The position numbers and the translations under genes are program-made. Below the pieces are notes generated by a model. That model was not told the DNA's origin, ran no database searches, and saw nothing but the letters and a program-made list of their open reading frames with translations. Shown in pieces: positions 32,993 to 41,395 of a DNA stretch of 64,000 nt (its first letter is position 1; every line of letters starts with the position of its first letter). The stretch spans positions 2,232,001 to 2,296,000 of the forward strand of contig NZ_CP116942.1 of NCBI RefSeq assembly GCF_028532485.1, given 5' to 3'. This DNA is from Iamia majanohamensis. GTDB lineage: Bacteria; Actinomycetota; Acidimicrobiia; Acidimicrobiales; Iamiaceae.

Positions 32993-35170
32993 GTGTCACC
33001 CCAGAGCTCGCGCACCCTGTCCGAAGCCGCGTCGAAGGCCCTGCTGCGGGGTCACGGGGTGCCCCTCCTCGACGAGCGGGAGGTCACCACCGCCGAGGAC
33101 GCGGCCAAGGCGGCCGAGGACCTGGGGCTGCCGGTGGTGGTGAAGCTGTGCGGCGACGCCATCGCCCACAAGACCGAGCGGGGCCTGGTGCGCCTGGGCC
33201 TGGCCGACGTCGACGACGTGGCCCGGGCCGGGGCCGACCTGCTCGCCGCGGCCACACCGGAGGACGGCGACGTCAGCCTCCTGGTCGCCCCCATGGTGAA
33301 GGGCAACCGGGAGCTCATCGCCGGGGTGTCCCGCGACCCGCAGTTCGGGCCCACGGTCCTGCTCGGGGTCGGGGGGATCCTGGCCGAGGCGGTGGGCGAC
33401 GCCGTGGTCCGCCTGGTGCCGCTCAGCCGGGCCGACGCCGAGGACATGGTCGACGGCCTGGCCACCCAGGCCCTGCTCGGGCCGTTCCGGGGCGAGCCGG
33501 CGGTCGACCGCGACGCCCTCTGCGACGTGCTGCTGGGCCTCTCCGCCGCGGCCGAGGCCGACCCCGGCATCGCGTCGATCGACCTCAACCCGCTCATCGT
33601 GGTCGACGGCCGGCCCGTCGCCGTCGACGCCTTGGTGGAGCGGTCGGACGACGCCGGCGAGGCCCCGACCGACGCCCGGGGCCCGGCGGCAGGGGGCCGG
33701 CCGGCCCCGACCGCCGAGCAGTTCCGGGCCCTGTTCGCGCCCCGGGGGGTCATCGTGGCCGGGGCCTCGACCCACCCCGGCAAGTTCGGCTTCGTCAGCC
33801 TCCACAACATCCTGGCCAGCGGCTACGAGGGCGAGGTGTTCGCCACCAACCGGGACGGGGCCGAGGTCCTCGGCGTGCAGTCCGTGCCCGACGTCGACCA
33901 GGTCCCCGAGGGTCGGGCCGACCTGGTGTTCGTCTGCACCCCGGCGGGGGCCAACCCGGACCTGCTCCGCAAGGCGGCGGCCAAGGGCGTGCGCGCCGCC
34001 TTCATCACCTCGGCCGGCTACGGCGAGGCGGGGGAGGAGGGCCGGGCCGCCCAGGACGAGCTGGTCGCCCTCTGCGACGAGCTCGGCATCCTGCTCGCCG
34101 GCCCCAACGGCCAGGGCGTGGTGTCGACGCCGGTGTCGCTCTGCGCCCAGATCGTGGCCCCCAACCCGCCGGCCGGGCGCATCGGCGTGGCCAGCCAGTC
34201 GGGCAACTTCGTCTCCAGCTTCGAGAACCTGGCCATGGCCACCGGCGTGGGCATCAGCCGGGCGGTGAGCGCGGGGAACGCCGCGGCGGTCACCGTGCCC
34301 GACTACCTCGAGCACTACGCCGAGGACCCGGCCACCGCGGTGGGCCTGGCCTACGTCGAGGGCGTGCCCGACGGCGCCGCCTTCGCCCGCCGCATCCGGT
34401 CGGTCGCCGCCCGCAAGCCCCTCGTCCTGCTCAAGGGCGGGGCCACCGCCGGGGGCCAGTCGGCGGCCGCCAGCCACACCGGGTCGCTGGCCACCGACGA
34501 CCGCGTGTTCGACGGTGCCTGCCGCCAGGCCGGGGCCAGCCGGGCCACCAGCGTGGAGGACGCCTTCGAGGCGGCCGCCACCTTCGCCACCCAGCCCCTC
34601 CCGGCCGGTCCCCGGACCGCGGTGCTCACCACCGCGGGCGGGTGGGGCGTGGTGTGCGCCGACGCCATCACCCGGTCCGACCTCGTCCTCGCCCCGCTGC
34701 CCGACGACCTCCGGGCCGCCATCGACGAGAAGCTGCCGCCCCGCTGGAGCCGGGCCAACCCGGTCGACCTGGCCGGCGGAGAGACCCGCGACACCATCCC
34801 CGAGGTCATGGCCCTCATCGCCGAGCACCCCGAGGTCGACGCCCTCATCTACCTGGGCCTCGGCATCCAGGCCAACCAGGCCCGGCTCATGCGCCAGGGG
34901 TCGTTCCACCCGGACCACGGCATCGGCCGCATCGTCGACTACCACGAGCGCCAGGACGCCCGCTTCGCCCAGGCCGCGGCCGACACCTCCGACGCCACCG
35001 GCAAGCCCGTCCTGTGCGCCACCGAGCTGGCCGTGGCCGACCCCGACAACGCCGGCCCCGCCACCGTCCGGGCCACCGGTCGCCTCTGCTACCCGTCGGC
35101 CGACCGGGCCGTCCGGGCCCTCGAGCACCTGTGGCGCCGCGCCCGCTTCCTGGACCGGCACCGTGGCTGA
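32993..35170 (+). CDS. ADP-forming acyl-CoA synthetase (NDP-forming), fused subunits
   Basis: A 725-residue enzyme that interconverts acyl-CoA plus ADP and phosphate with acid, CoA and ATP. The order is inverted relative to many homologues: the ATP-grasp (beta-type) domain is first, with LPVVVKLCGDAIAHKTERGG-like sequence and IDLNPLIV; the CoA-binding Rossmann domain follows (IVAGASTHPGKFGF), then the succinyl-CoA-ligase-like domains with the phospho-histidine in AASHTGSLATDD. GTG start with -10 box 8 bases upstream. Its last 8 bases overlap the next gene's start. Confidence 0.88.
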   Translation: MSPQSSRTLSEAASKALLRGHGVPLLDEREVTTAEDAAKAAEDLGLPVVVKLCGDAIAHKTERGLVRLGLADVDDVARAGADLLAAATPEDGDVSLLVAPMVKGNRELIAGVSRDPQFGPTVLLGVGGILAEAVGDAVVRLVPLSRADAEDMVDGLATQALLGPFRGEPAVDRDALCDVLLGLSAAAEADPGIASIDLNPLIVVDGRPVAVDALVERSDDAGEAPTDARGPAAGGRPAPTAEQFRALFAPRGVIVAGASTHPGKFGFVSLHNILASGYEGEVFATNRDGAEVLGVQSVPDVDQVPEGRADLVFVCTPAGANPDLLRKAAAKGVRAAFITSAGYGEAGEEGRAAQDELVALCDELGILLAGPNGQGVVSTPVSLCAQIVAPNPPAGRIGVASQSGNFVSSFENLAMATGVGISRAVSAGNAAAVTVPDYLEHYAEDPATAVGLAYVEGVPDGAAFARRIRSVAARKPLVLLKGGATAGGQSAAASHTGSLATDDRVFDGACRQAGASRATSVEDAFEAAATFATQPLPAGPRTAVLTTAGGWGVVCADAITRSDLVLAPLPDDLRAAIDEKLPPRWSRANPVDLAGGETRDTIPEVMALIAEHPEVDALIYLGLGIQANQARLMRQGSFHPDHGIGRIVDYHERQDARFAQAAADTSDATGKPVLCATELAVADPDNAGPATVRATGRLCYPSADRAVRALEHLWRRARFLDRHRG

Positions 35171-35975
35171 CGACCGGCCCCCCGACGACCGGCCCCCCGA
35201 CGACCGGCCCCCCGACGACCAGCCCCCCGACGACCCGTCGCCCGGCGGGGAGGGCGCCGTGCCCGCGGTCCCGCCCTCGGGCGAGGCCCCGCCCGAGGCC
35301 CCCCTGCCCGAGGAGCTGGTGGCCCTGGAGGCCGACCTGCTCGGCGACGACGACGGCGCCCTCCCCATGTTCCCGCTGGGCAGCGTGCTGGTGCCGTCGA
35401 TGGTGCTGCCGCTGCACGTCTTCGAGCACCGCTACCGCCGGCTGGTGCGCGACTGCCTCAGCACCGAGCCCGAGTTCGGCGTGGTCCTCATCGAGCGGGG
35501 CCGTGAGGTGGGCGGGGGCGACGTCCGCTCCGACGTGGGCACGGTGGCCCGCATCGTCGAGGGGGCCGAGCTGCCCGACGGCCGCTTCGCCCTGCAGTCG
35601 GTCGGCACCCGGCGCATCCGCGTCCTGCGGTGGCTCGACGACGCGCCCTACCCCCGGGCCCTGGTGGAGGACTGGCCCGACGAGCCCGACCCCCAGGACG
35701 CCGACCCCGGCGCCCGGCGCGACGACGCGGTGGCCCTGCTGCGGCGGGGCCTCGTGCTCCAGCTGGAGCTGGGCGAGCCCGCCCCCGACCCCGACATCGA
35801 GCTGAGCGACGACCCCGAGGTCGCCAGCCACCAGGTGGCCGCCCTGGCCCCCATCGGCCCCCACGACCGCCAGCGCCTCCTCGTCGCCCCCAGCACCGTG
35901 GCCCGCCTCGAGCTGGCCACCACGCTGCTGGTCGACGCGGTGGAGATGCTCGAGGTCCGCAAGGAGATGGGCTGA
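35163..35975 (+). CDS. Lon N-terminal (LAN) domain protein
   Basis: A 270-residue protein with a disordered acidic N-terminus followed by a Lon-protease substrate-binding domain (LPMFPLGSVLVPSMVLPLHVF, then EHRYRRLVRDCL). There is no ATPase or protease domain, so it is a stand-alone substrate- or partner-binding protein; function unknown. The N-terminus begins with five near-repeats of DDRPP coded by 15-bp DNA repeats. GTG 35163 overlaps the synthetase stop by 8 bases, indicating coupled translation. Confidence 0.82.
   Translation: MADDRPPDDRPPDDRPPDDQPPDDPSPGGEGAVPAVPPSGEAPPEAPLPEELVALEADLLGDDDGALPMFPLGSVLVPSMVLPLHVFEHRYRRLVRDCLSTEPEFGVVLIERGREVGGGDVRSDVGTVARIVEGAELPDGRFALQSVGTRRIRVLRWLDDAPYPRALVEDWPDEPDPQDADPGARRDDAVALLRRGLVLQLELGEPAPDPDIELSDDPEVASHQVAALAPIGPHDRQRLLVAPSTVARLELATTLLVDAVEMLEVRKEMG
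35169..35243 (+). repeat. Five tandem 15-bp coding repeats
   Basis: Three identical units GACGACCGGCCCCCC at 35169-35213, one with a single change at 35214-35228 and a degenerate fifth at 35229-35243. They encode DDRPP-type pentapeptides. In-frame period makes copy number free to vary without frameshift. Confidence 0.85.
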
Positions 35976-36200
35976 GCCGAGGCGGGCCGGCCCCACGGTC
36001 GCGGCCCGGCACCGCCCCCTGCCACCAGGGCCGACGCGCGGGTCGGCGGGGCCGGAGCTGTGTGGGGGGCCGGCGCCGGGGGAGGGGGTGGGTGCCCGTG
36101 GCGTCCTTGCGTGGACCAGGCACGGCAGGTAGGAAGGTCCGACCCGGGCGCCGTCCCGGCCGTCCGAGGGTCGGGCGGGACGACGTGGGAGAGGCAGCGA

Positions 36201-36536
36201 GTGGCGAAGGGTCGAGGCGAGTCGGAGGACGACCGCAGCCCCGTGGAGGGGGCCACCGAGGTGTGGCACCTCGTCCGGGACTACGCCAAGCAGGAGACCG
36301 TCGAGCCCCTCAAGGGCCTCGTCTCCTACCTCAAGTGGGGCCTGATCGGCTCGCTGCTGCTCGCCATCGGCATCACCGAGCTCGTCGTGGCCCTGCTGCG
36401 GGCCGTGCAGTCCGAGGGGGCCTCGGTCTTCGACGGCCGCTGGAGCTTCGTCCCCTACATCATCACCCTGGTGGTGGCCACCGTCGTCCTGCTGCTGGCC
36501 AAGCGGGCGATCACCTCGGGCCGCTCCGAGACCTGA
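36201..36536 (+). CDS. Small two-TM protein, holin superfamily III-like
   Basis: A 111-residue membrane protein with an amphipathic N-terminus (HLVRDYAKQETVEPLKG) and two transmembrane helices, WGLIGSLLLAIGITELVVAL and FVPYIITLVVATVVLLLAK. The layout matches actinobacterial Holin-X/phage-holin-like chromosomal proteins. No phage genes are near, so a lysis role is unlikely. GTG start with GGGAGAGG about 8 bases upstream. First of three small genes in line. Upstream, 35976-36200 holds no gene. Confidence 0.65.
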   Translation: MAKGRGESEDDRSPVEGATEVWHLVRDYAKQETVEPLKGLVSYLKWGLIGSLLLAIGITELVVALLRAVQSEGASVFDGRWSFVPYIITLVVATVVLLLAKRAITSGRSET

Positions 36537-36582
36537 TGCCCGCCCCCTCCCTTCCCACCCGTCCCCGCAGGGAGCACGCCTG

Positions 36583-36816
36583 ATGGCACCCGTCGAGACC
36601 GCCCCGCCCGGCGGCGAGAAGAAGATCAGCCGCGACGACATCGAGGCCAAGCTCCGCGAGCTGCAGGGCGAGGTCGACGAGACGGCCGAGTCGGCCAAGG
36701 GCATCGCCGTCGCCGTCGGCGCCGCGGTGGCCGTCGGCGTGGTCGTGGTCGTGTTCCTGCTGGGCCGGAAGCGCGGCAAGTCCAAGACCACCATCGTCGA
36801 GGTCCGCCGGTTCTAG
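36583..36816 (+). CDS. Small single-TM protein
   Basis: A 77-residue protein: a charged N-terminal helix (SRDDIEAKLRELQGEVDETAE) that could form a coiled coil, one transmembrane helix rich in Val/Ala (about residues 40-60), and a short basic tail (GRKRGKSKTT). No family recognised. ATG preceded by GGGAG. It lies 46 bases after the holin-like gene and 22 before the next, so all three are probably one transcript. Confidence 0.65.
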   Translation: MAPVETAPPGGEKKISRDDIEAKLRELQGEVDETAESAKGIAVAVGAAVAVGVVVVVFLLGRKRGKSKTTIVEVRRF

Positions 36817-36838
36817 GGCCGGACCCCGGGAGCTGCAC

Positions 36839-37267
36839 GTGCCGAAGAAGGTGACGCCCGTCCCGACGGGCATCTGGAAGCAGGTCGCCCGCCTCCAACG
36901 GGTGGGCCTGTCCGAGGGCCTGCGCGGCCGCGGGGGCACCTGGCTGGCCATGGGCATCGGGGCCTGGGGGCTCCAGCGCCTGCGCGGCATGGCCGCCAAG
37001 GAGGACGAGATCCTCCTGCGCGAGCCGATCGGCCCGGGCGAGACCATCACCATCACCAACCAGACCACCACCCGGGCCCAGGCCAAGGCGGCCCAGCAGC
37101 AGGCCCAGGCCGAGGACGAGCGGCGACAGAAGCAGGCCAAGAAGGCGGAGAAGGCGGCCAAGAAGGCCCGCAAGGGCCTGAGCAAGGCGGAGAAGCGCCA
37201 GCTCCAGGCCCAGGAGGCCCAGGCCGACGCCCGCGCCGCGCGGCGCCGGCGCCGCCGGTCCCGCTGA
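36839..37267 (+). CDS. Small protein with histone H1-like Lys/Ala tail
   Basis: A 142-residue protein. The N-terminal half has a possible hydrophobic segment ([16 protein letters not shown]). From about residue 83 the rest is built of Ala, Lys, Gln and Arg ([20 protein letters not shown] and a run of six or more Arg near the end), like histone-H1-type bacterial DNA-binding tails. It might bind nucleic acid or ribosome near the membrane; that is inference. GTG start. Final gene of the small-membrane-protein trio. Confidence 0.6.
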   Translation: MPKKVTPVPTGIWKQVARLQRVGLSEGLRGRGGTWLAMGIGAWGLQRLRGMAAKEDEILLREPIGPGETITITNQTTTRAQAKAAQQQAQAEDERRQKQAKKAEKAAKKARKGLSKAEKRQLQAQEAQADARAARRRRRRSR

Positions 37268-37338
37268 GCGCCGACCGCCCCGCCCGCCGCAGCCCGGCGG
37301 TCCGCCGACCGGGTGGGACGACCCCGACGGGGGACGCC

Positions 37339-37605
37339 ATGATGGGTCCCGTGCAGGTGCGCCTCCGCAACCCCAGCCGCACCGTCGAGGTGCCCGGCCC
37401 GGCCCGGGCCTCGGTGGTCGTCGACCGCCTGGGCCTCGACCGCCAGGCCGTGCTCGTGATCTGCGACGGCACGCTGGTGCCCGGCGACGCCGAGCTGGCC
37501 GACGACGCCCTGGTCGAGGTCCGTCCCGTGATCTCCGGCGGGGCCGGCCCGGCCCGGCCCGGACGGCCCGCGGTCACCGGTGGCGACGGGAGGCCGGCGC
37601 GGTGA
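37339..37605 (+). CDS. Ubiquitin-like sulfur carrier (TtuB/ThiS/MoaD type) with C-terminal tail
   Basis: An 88-residue beta-grasp protein. The fold is suggested by [17 protein letters not shown] and [10 protein letters not shown]. In functional carriers the protein ends in Gly-Gly for thiocarboxylate formation; here the Gly67-Gly68 pair is followed by a 20-residue Pro/Gly/Arg tail, which would have to be removed. Gene order (its TGA overlaps the TtuA start as GTGA) argues for TtuB. ATG 37339 or GTG 37351 are possible; the second sits 7 bases after a CATGAT box. Confidence 0.7.
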   Translation: MMGPVQVRLRNPSRTVEVPGPARASVVVDRLGLDRQAVLVICDGTLVPGDAELADDALVEVRPVISGGAGPARPGRPAVTGGDGRPAR

Positions 37606-38543
37606 GGTGCCGGGTGTGCCGCGGCGACGCGGTCATCGACGTCCGGCGCCACAACGCCAACTTCTGCGAGGAGCACTTCCTCCGGCTGTGCCGGGACCAG
37701 GTGGCCAAGGCCATCAAGGACGCCTCCATGCTGGAGCCCGACGACCGGGTGCTGGTCGCGGTGTCGGGGGGCAAGGACTCCCTGGCCCTGTGGGACCTGC
37801 TCGTGGCGCTCGGCTACCAGGTCGACGGCCTCTACCTCGGCCTCGGCATCGGCGGCTACAGCGACGCCTCGGGCGAGCACGCCCGCCGCTTCGCCGCCGA
37901 GCGGGGCCTGCACCTGCGCGAGGTCGACCTCCGCGCCGACGAGGGCTTCGACGTGCCCACCGCGGCGGAGGCGACGCGCCGGGTGCCGTGCTCGGCCTGC
38001 GGCCTCTCCAAGCGCCACCTCTTCGACCGGGCCGCTCTCGAGGGCGGCTACGACGCCCTCGCCACCGGGCACAACCTCGACGACGAGGCCGCGGTGCTGC
38101 TGGGCAACGTGCTGCGCTGGCAGGACGACGCCCTCGGTCGCCAGCGCCCGGTCCTCGAGGCCCGACCCGGCTTCCCCCGCAAGGTCAAGCCCCTGGTCCG
38201 GCTGGGGGAGAGGGAGACCGCGGCCTACTGCGTGCTGCGGGGCATCGACTACCAGGTCGAGGAGTGCCCCATGGCCGCCGGCAACCGCCACCTCGGCCTC
38301 AAGGAGGCCCTCAACGCCATGGAGCGGGGCTCGCCGGGCACCAAGCACGCCTTCTACCACGGGTTCCTCGACCGGGCCGTCGACCGCTTCGCCCCCGGCG
38401 AGGACGACAGCCCCGTCGCCCTCGGCGCCTGCGACCGCTGCGGCGCCCCGACCACCGGCGAGGTGTGTGCCTACTGCCGGGTGGCCGAGCGGGCCCGCGA
38501 GGCCGAGCCGGTGGCCCTGGGCCCCACCCGGCGGACCCGGTGA
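37602..38543 (+). CDS. ttuA: tRNA 2-thiolation enzyme TtuA (TtcA/TtuA family)
   Basis: A 313-residue PP-loop ATPase that thiolates tRNA. It has an N-terminal zinc finger (C3, C6, C22, H25), the PP-loop SGGKDS at 55-60, three cysteines that should hold the Fe-S cluster (C130, C133, C222) and a C-terminal CDRCG/CAYC zinc finger. Two zinc fingers flanking the domain are the TtuA pattern, not TtcA. In Thermus TtuA makes 2-thioribothymidine at position 54 using TtuB, whose likely homologue is coupled directly upstream. Confidence 0.88.
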   Translation: MRCRVCRGDAVIDVRRHNANFCEEHFLRLCRDQVAKAIKDASMLEPDDRVLVAVSGGKDSLALWDLLVALGYQVDGLYLGLGIGGYSDASGEHARRFAAERGLHLREVDLRADEGFDVPTAAEATRRVPCSACGLSKRHLFDRAALEGGYDALATGHNLDDEAAVLLGNVLRWQDDALGRQRPVLEARPGFPRKVKPLVRLGERETAAYCVLRGIDYQVEECPMAAGNRHLGLKEALNAMERGSPGTKHAFYHGFLDRAVDRFAPGEDDSPVALGACDRCGAPTTGEVCAYCRVAERAREAEPVALGPTRRTR

Positions 38544-38631
38544 GCGGGCGCCGCACCACGACCGGTGGCCGAGGCGGGCGCGCCGCGCCGCGCCCGGCCC
38601 TGGGCGATCGCTCCGGGCCGCTCGCCGCGAC

Positions 38632-38637
38632 CAGGCT
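38632..38637 (+). promoter_or_regulatory. Weak -10 element of trmI
   Basis: CAGGCT, 6 bases before ATG 38644. Confidence 0.35.
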
Positions 38638-38643
38638 GCACCG

Positions 38644-39585
38644 ATGACCGACCCCGTCCCCGCCCCGGCCGACGACGCCACCCCGGTCGAGGACGCCCCC
38701 GCGCCCGACCCCGCCCCGCCACCTGGTGGCGCGACCCCGGACGCCCCGGACCGGGCCGACGGCGCCCCCGACGGCGACGCCGCCGACGCGGGCGGGACCG
38801 CCGCGGCCGACCCGGCCCGGCCCCTGGCCCCCGGGGAGATGGTGCTGCTGGTCGACGGCAAGGGCCGCCGCTACCTGGTCACCCTCCAGGAGGGGGCCGA
38901 GTTCCACTCCCACGCCGGCTACGTGGCCCACGACGACCTCCTCGGCCGCGACGCCGGGCGGGAGGTCCGCTCCACCCGCAACGCCCGCTACGTGGTGCTG
39001 CGCCCCACGCTCAGCGACTACGTGCTGAAGATGCCGCGGGGCGCCCAGGTCATCTACCCCAAGGACATCGGCCCGCTGCTGATGCTGGCCGACGTGCACC
39101 CCGGCGTGCGCATCCTCGAGTCGGGCGTGGGCTCGGGCGCCCTGTCCATGGCGCTGCTGCGCTGCGGGGCCGACATCGTCGGCTACGAGCTGCGCGAGGA
39201 CTTCGCGGCCCGCGCCCGCCGCAACGTCGGCAGCTTCCTCGGGGAGGAGGTGCTCGACCGCTACCGGGTCGAGGTGCGCGACTGCTACGAGGGCATCGAC
39301 GCCCCCGACATCGACCGGGTCGTGCTCGACCTGCCCGAGCCCTGGCGGGTCGTCGAGCCCGCCGCCGCGGCCCTGCAGCCCGGCGGCCTGCTGGTGGCCT
39401 ACACGCCCCAGATCACCCAGGCCGTCCGCCTGCGCGAGGCGCTGGAGGCCGGGCCGTTCACCATGGCCGAGACCCTCGAGGTCATGCAGCGGGGCTGGCA
39501 CATCGAGGGCCAGGCGGTGCGCCCCAACCACCGGATGGTGGGCCACACCGGCTTCCTCACCTGCGCCCGCCTCCTGGGCGCCTAG
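38644..39585 (+). CDS. trmI: tRNA (adenine-58-N1)-methyltransferase
   Basis: Methylates A58 in the tRNA T-loop using S-adenosylmethionine. The 313-residue protein has an unusual 65-residue Asp/Pro/Ala-rich N-terminal extension, then the TrmI N-domain (GEMVLLVDGKGRRYLV) and a Rossmann domain with ILESGVGSGALSMAL, the catalytic-site VVLDLPEPWRVV and the HIEGQAVRPNHRMVGHTGFL end. M. tuberculosis has the homologue Rv2118c close to mpa, as here. Start ATG 38644 has a weak -10 box. Confidence 0.93.
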   Translation: MTDPVPAPADDATPVEDAPAPDPAPPPGGATPDAPDRADGAPDGDAADAGGTAAADPARPLAPGEMVLLVDGKGRRYLVTLQEGAEFHSHAGYVAHDDLLGRDAGREVRSTRNARYVVLRPTLSDYVLKMPRGAQVIYPKDIGPLLMLADVHPGVRILESGVGSGALSMALLRCGADIVGYELREDFAARARRNVGSFLGEEVLDRYRVEVRDCYEGIDAPDIDRVVLDLPEPWRVVEPAAAALQPGGLLVAYTPQITQAVRLREALEAGPFTMAETLEVMQRGWHIEGQAVRPNHRMVGHTGFLTCARLLGA

Positions 39586-39596
39586 GTCGGCGCACC

Positions 39597-40751
39597 GTGC
39601 TCGACCTGCTCCTGCTGGTGGCCCTCGTGGTCGCCGCCGTGGCCGGGTACCGGCTCGGCTTCGTGGCCCGCGCCGCGTCCTGGGCGGGGATGCTGCTCGG
39701 CGTCGTCCTCGCCGCCCGGCTGATGCCCCGCGCCATCGAGGCCGTGGGCGAGGACGGGAGCCGGGCCACGGTGCTCCTGGTGGCGGCCGGGCTGCTGCTC
39801 GGCGGCGCGCTGGCCGGCCAGGCCCTCGGGGTGGTGGTGGGCAGCCGGGCCCAGACGAGCATCACCAGCCCCCGGGCCCGGCGCGTCGATGCCGCCGGCG
39901 GGGCCGCCGCGGGGGTGGTGGGCCTGCTCGTGCTGGTCTGGCTGGTGGTGCCCGCCCTGGCCGACGTCTCGGGGTGGCAGGCCCGGGAGGTGCGCCGCAG
40001 CCGCATCGTCTCGACCCTCTCCGAGCAGCTCCCGCCCGCGCCCGACGCGACCAAGACCCTGCGCCAGCTGCTCGGCGACGGCTACCCCCAGGTCTTCGAC
40101 GGCCTCGACCGCAGCCCCGACGTCGGGCCCCCGCCGGGCGAGACCGGCCTGTCCGAGGACCGGGCCGCCGGGGTGGCGGCGTCGATCGTCAAGGTGTCGG
40201 GCGAGGCCTGCGACCGCATCCAGGAGGGCACCGGGTTCGTGGTGGCCGAGGACCTGGTGGTCACCAACGCCCACGTGGTCGCGGGGGAGCCCGAGACGGT
40301 GCTGGTGCGCCCCGACGGCAGCGAGGTCGACGCCGCCCTGGTGGCCTTCGACGCCGACCGGGACCTGGCCGTGCTGCGCGCCCCCGGGCTGGGCCTGCCC
40401 GCCCTGCCGATCACCGGCTCCGACGTGGGCCAGTCCGGCGCCGTGTTCGGCCACCCCGGCGGCCGGCCCCTGGAGCTGTCGCCCTTCGACGTGCGCCAGC
40501 GCATCGACGCCGTGGGCACCGACATCTACGGCGAGCCGGGCACGACCCGCGACGTGCTGGTGCTGGCCGCCGACCTCGAGCCCGGCGACTCCGGCTCGCC
40601 CCTCGTCGACGCCGCCGGCCAGGTCGTCGGCGTGGCCTTCGCCATCGCCCCCGACCGCAGCGGCGTCGCCTACGCGGTCTCGACCGACGAGCTCCAGGCG
40701 GTCCTGGCCACCGCGGGCAGTCGGGTGCCCGCCGGGCCCTGCGCGGCCTGA
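39597..40751 (+). CDS. MarP-like membrane serine protease (CvpA + trypsin domain)
   Basis: A 384-residue protein with four predicted transmembrane helices in a CvpA-like N-terminal half and a periplasmic chymotrypsin-fold protease. The triad is H226 (TNAHVV), D256 (DRDLAVL) and S332 (GDSGSPLV). Homologue MarP of M. tuberculosis is needed for acid and oxidative resistance and cleaves a peptidoglycan hydrolase. The two cysteines in GEACDRI and GPCAA could form the redox disulfide seen in MarP, which is inferred. GTG start 11 bases after trmI stop. Confidence 0.88.
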   Translation: MLDLLLLVALVVAAVAGYRLGFVARAASWAGMLLGVVLAARLMPRAIEAVGEDGSRATVLLVAAGLLLGGALAGQALGVVVGSRAQTSITSPRARRVDAAGGAAAGVVGLLVLVWLVVPALADVSGWQAREVRRSRIVSTLSEQLPPAPDATKTLRQLLGDGYPQVFDGLDRSPDVGPPPGETGLSEDRAAGVAASIVKVSGEACDRIQEGTGFVVAEDLVVTNAHVVAGEPETVLVRPDGSEVDAALVAFDADRDLAVLRAPGLGLPALPITGSDVGQSGAVFGHPGGRPLELSPFDVRQRIDAVGTDIYGEPGTTRDVLVLAADLEPGDSGSPLVDAAGQVVGVAFAIAPDRSGVAYAVSTDELQAVLATAGSRVPAGPCAA

Positions 40752-40758
40752 GCCCCGT

Positions 40759-40777
40759 CCGCACCCCGTGGGTGCGG
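40759..40777 (+). terminator. Hairpin after the MarP-like gene
   Basis: CCGCACCC and GGGTGCGG form an 8-bp stem with loop CGT, starting 7 bases after the TGA. No T-run. Confidence 0.5.
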
Positions 40778-40910
40778 GTCGAGAGCCTCCACGCCATGGC
40801 CCCCGTCGCCCCCGAGTGCCGCCAGGCGGCCACCGCTGCCGGCCCGTGGGGCTCCTGGGGTGGCGACCTCGGCTGCCCCGGGTCGACGCCTGAGGCGGCG
40901 GCCGGGCGCG

Positions 40911-40940
40911 ACCGAGGGCCCTGCGCGCAGGGCCCTCGGT
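40911..40940. terminator. Perfect 30-bp palindrome
   Basis: Arms of 13 bp (ACCGAGGGCCCTG and its complement) around CGCG. It sits between the convergent MarP-like and ferredoxin genes and would form a strong hairpin in either RNA. It could stop transcription toward either gene. Confidence 0.6.
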
Positions 40941-40956
40941 GAGATCAGCGGGAGGG

Positions 40957-40978
40957 GGCCGGCGTCGGGGCGCCGGCC
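40957..40978 (-). terminator. Hairpin after ferredoxin gene
   Basis: GGCCGGCG and CGCCGGCC with a 6-base loop, starting 4 bases after the ferredoxin stop on the minus strand. Confidence 0.5.
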
Positions 40979-40982
40979 GGCA

Positions 40983-41222
40983 TCACTCCGGCGGCTCGAT
41001 GTAGATGCACTCGCCGGGGCACTCCTCGGCGGACTCGATCACGGCCTCGAGCTGGTTGTCGGGGAAGCTGGCCAGGCCCTCGGCGCCGCCCGGGTCGGAG
41101 AAGACCTTGTCGCCCTCCTTGACGTAGGCCAGGCCGTCGTCGAGGAGCGTGAACACGTCGGGTGCGATCTCCTCGCAGAGACCGTCGCCGGTGCAGAGAT
41201 CCTGGTCGATCCAGACCTTCAT
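40983..41222 (-). CDS. Small ferredoxin
   Basis: A 79-residue, strongly acidic electron-transfer protein. C10 and C16 (DLCTGDGLC) with C68-P and C72 (EECPGECIY) give a C-x5-C ... CP pattern typical of the single-cluster [3Fe-4S]/[4Fe-4S] ferredoxins used with P450 or other oxidoreductases. A cluster ligand usually found between C10 and C16 is Asp13 here, which would favour a 3Fe-4S or convertible cluster. AGGAGG precedes the ATG, and the transcript has its own promoter, divergent from mpa. No redox partner is adjacent. Confidence 0.85.
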   Translation of the reverse strand: MKVWIDQDLCTGDGLCEEIAPDVFTLLDDGLAYVKEGDKVFSDPGGAEGLASFPDNQLEAVIESAEECPGECIYIEPPE

Positions 41223-41288
41223 CGTTGACCTTCGCCTCCTGAGCGGTGAGCTCGTCGTCCCGCCGGGATCTCCCGGCGCCTGGAGGTC

Positions 41289-41294
41289 AGGCTA
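41289..41294 (-). promoter_or_regulatory. -10 element of ferredoxin gene
   Basis: TAGCCT on the minus strand with TTTATTGGAG further upstream as a plausible -35 area. The leader is about 60 bases and contains the AGGAGG site, unlike the leaderless genes around it. Confidence 0.5.
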
Positions 41295-41395
41295 GCCCAC
41301 GCTCCAATAAACCCGGCAACATCCGTGCAAAGGATCGCGTGTGAACCCCGGCACGACCGGCCCGGATGCGGCACCGGGCCCCCCGGGGGCCGGGA

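Noticed and set aside
35169-35243. Possible CRISPR-like array
   Set aside because: 15-bp perfect tandem repeats without spacers, inside a coding frame. The 46-nt pairs at 2599 and 60438 also lack unique spacers of regular size and have no cas genes nearby.
32996-35368. 790-residue open frame on the minus strand
   Set aside because: Antisense to the acyl-CoA synthetase; composition typical of a shadow frame.
36201-36536. Prophage remnant suggested by the holin-like gene
   Set aside because: No phage structural, integrase or lysis gene is near, and this family is widespread on actinobacterial chromosomes.
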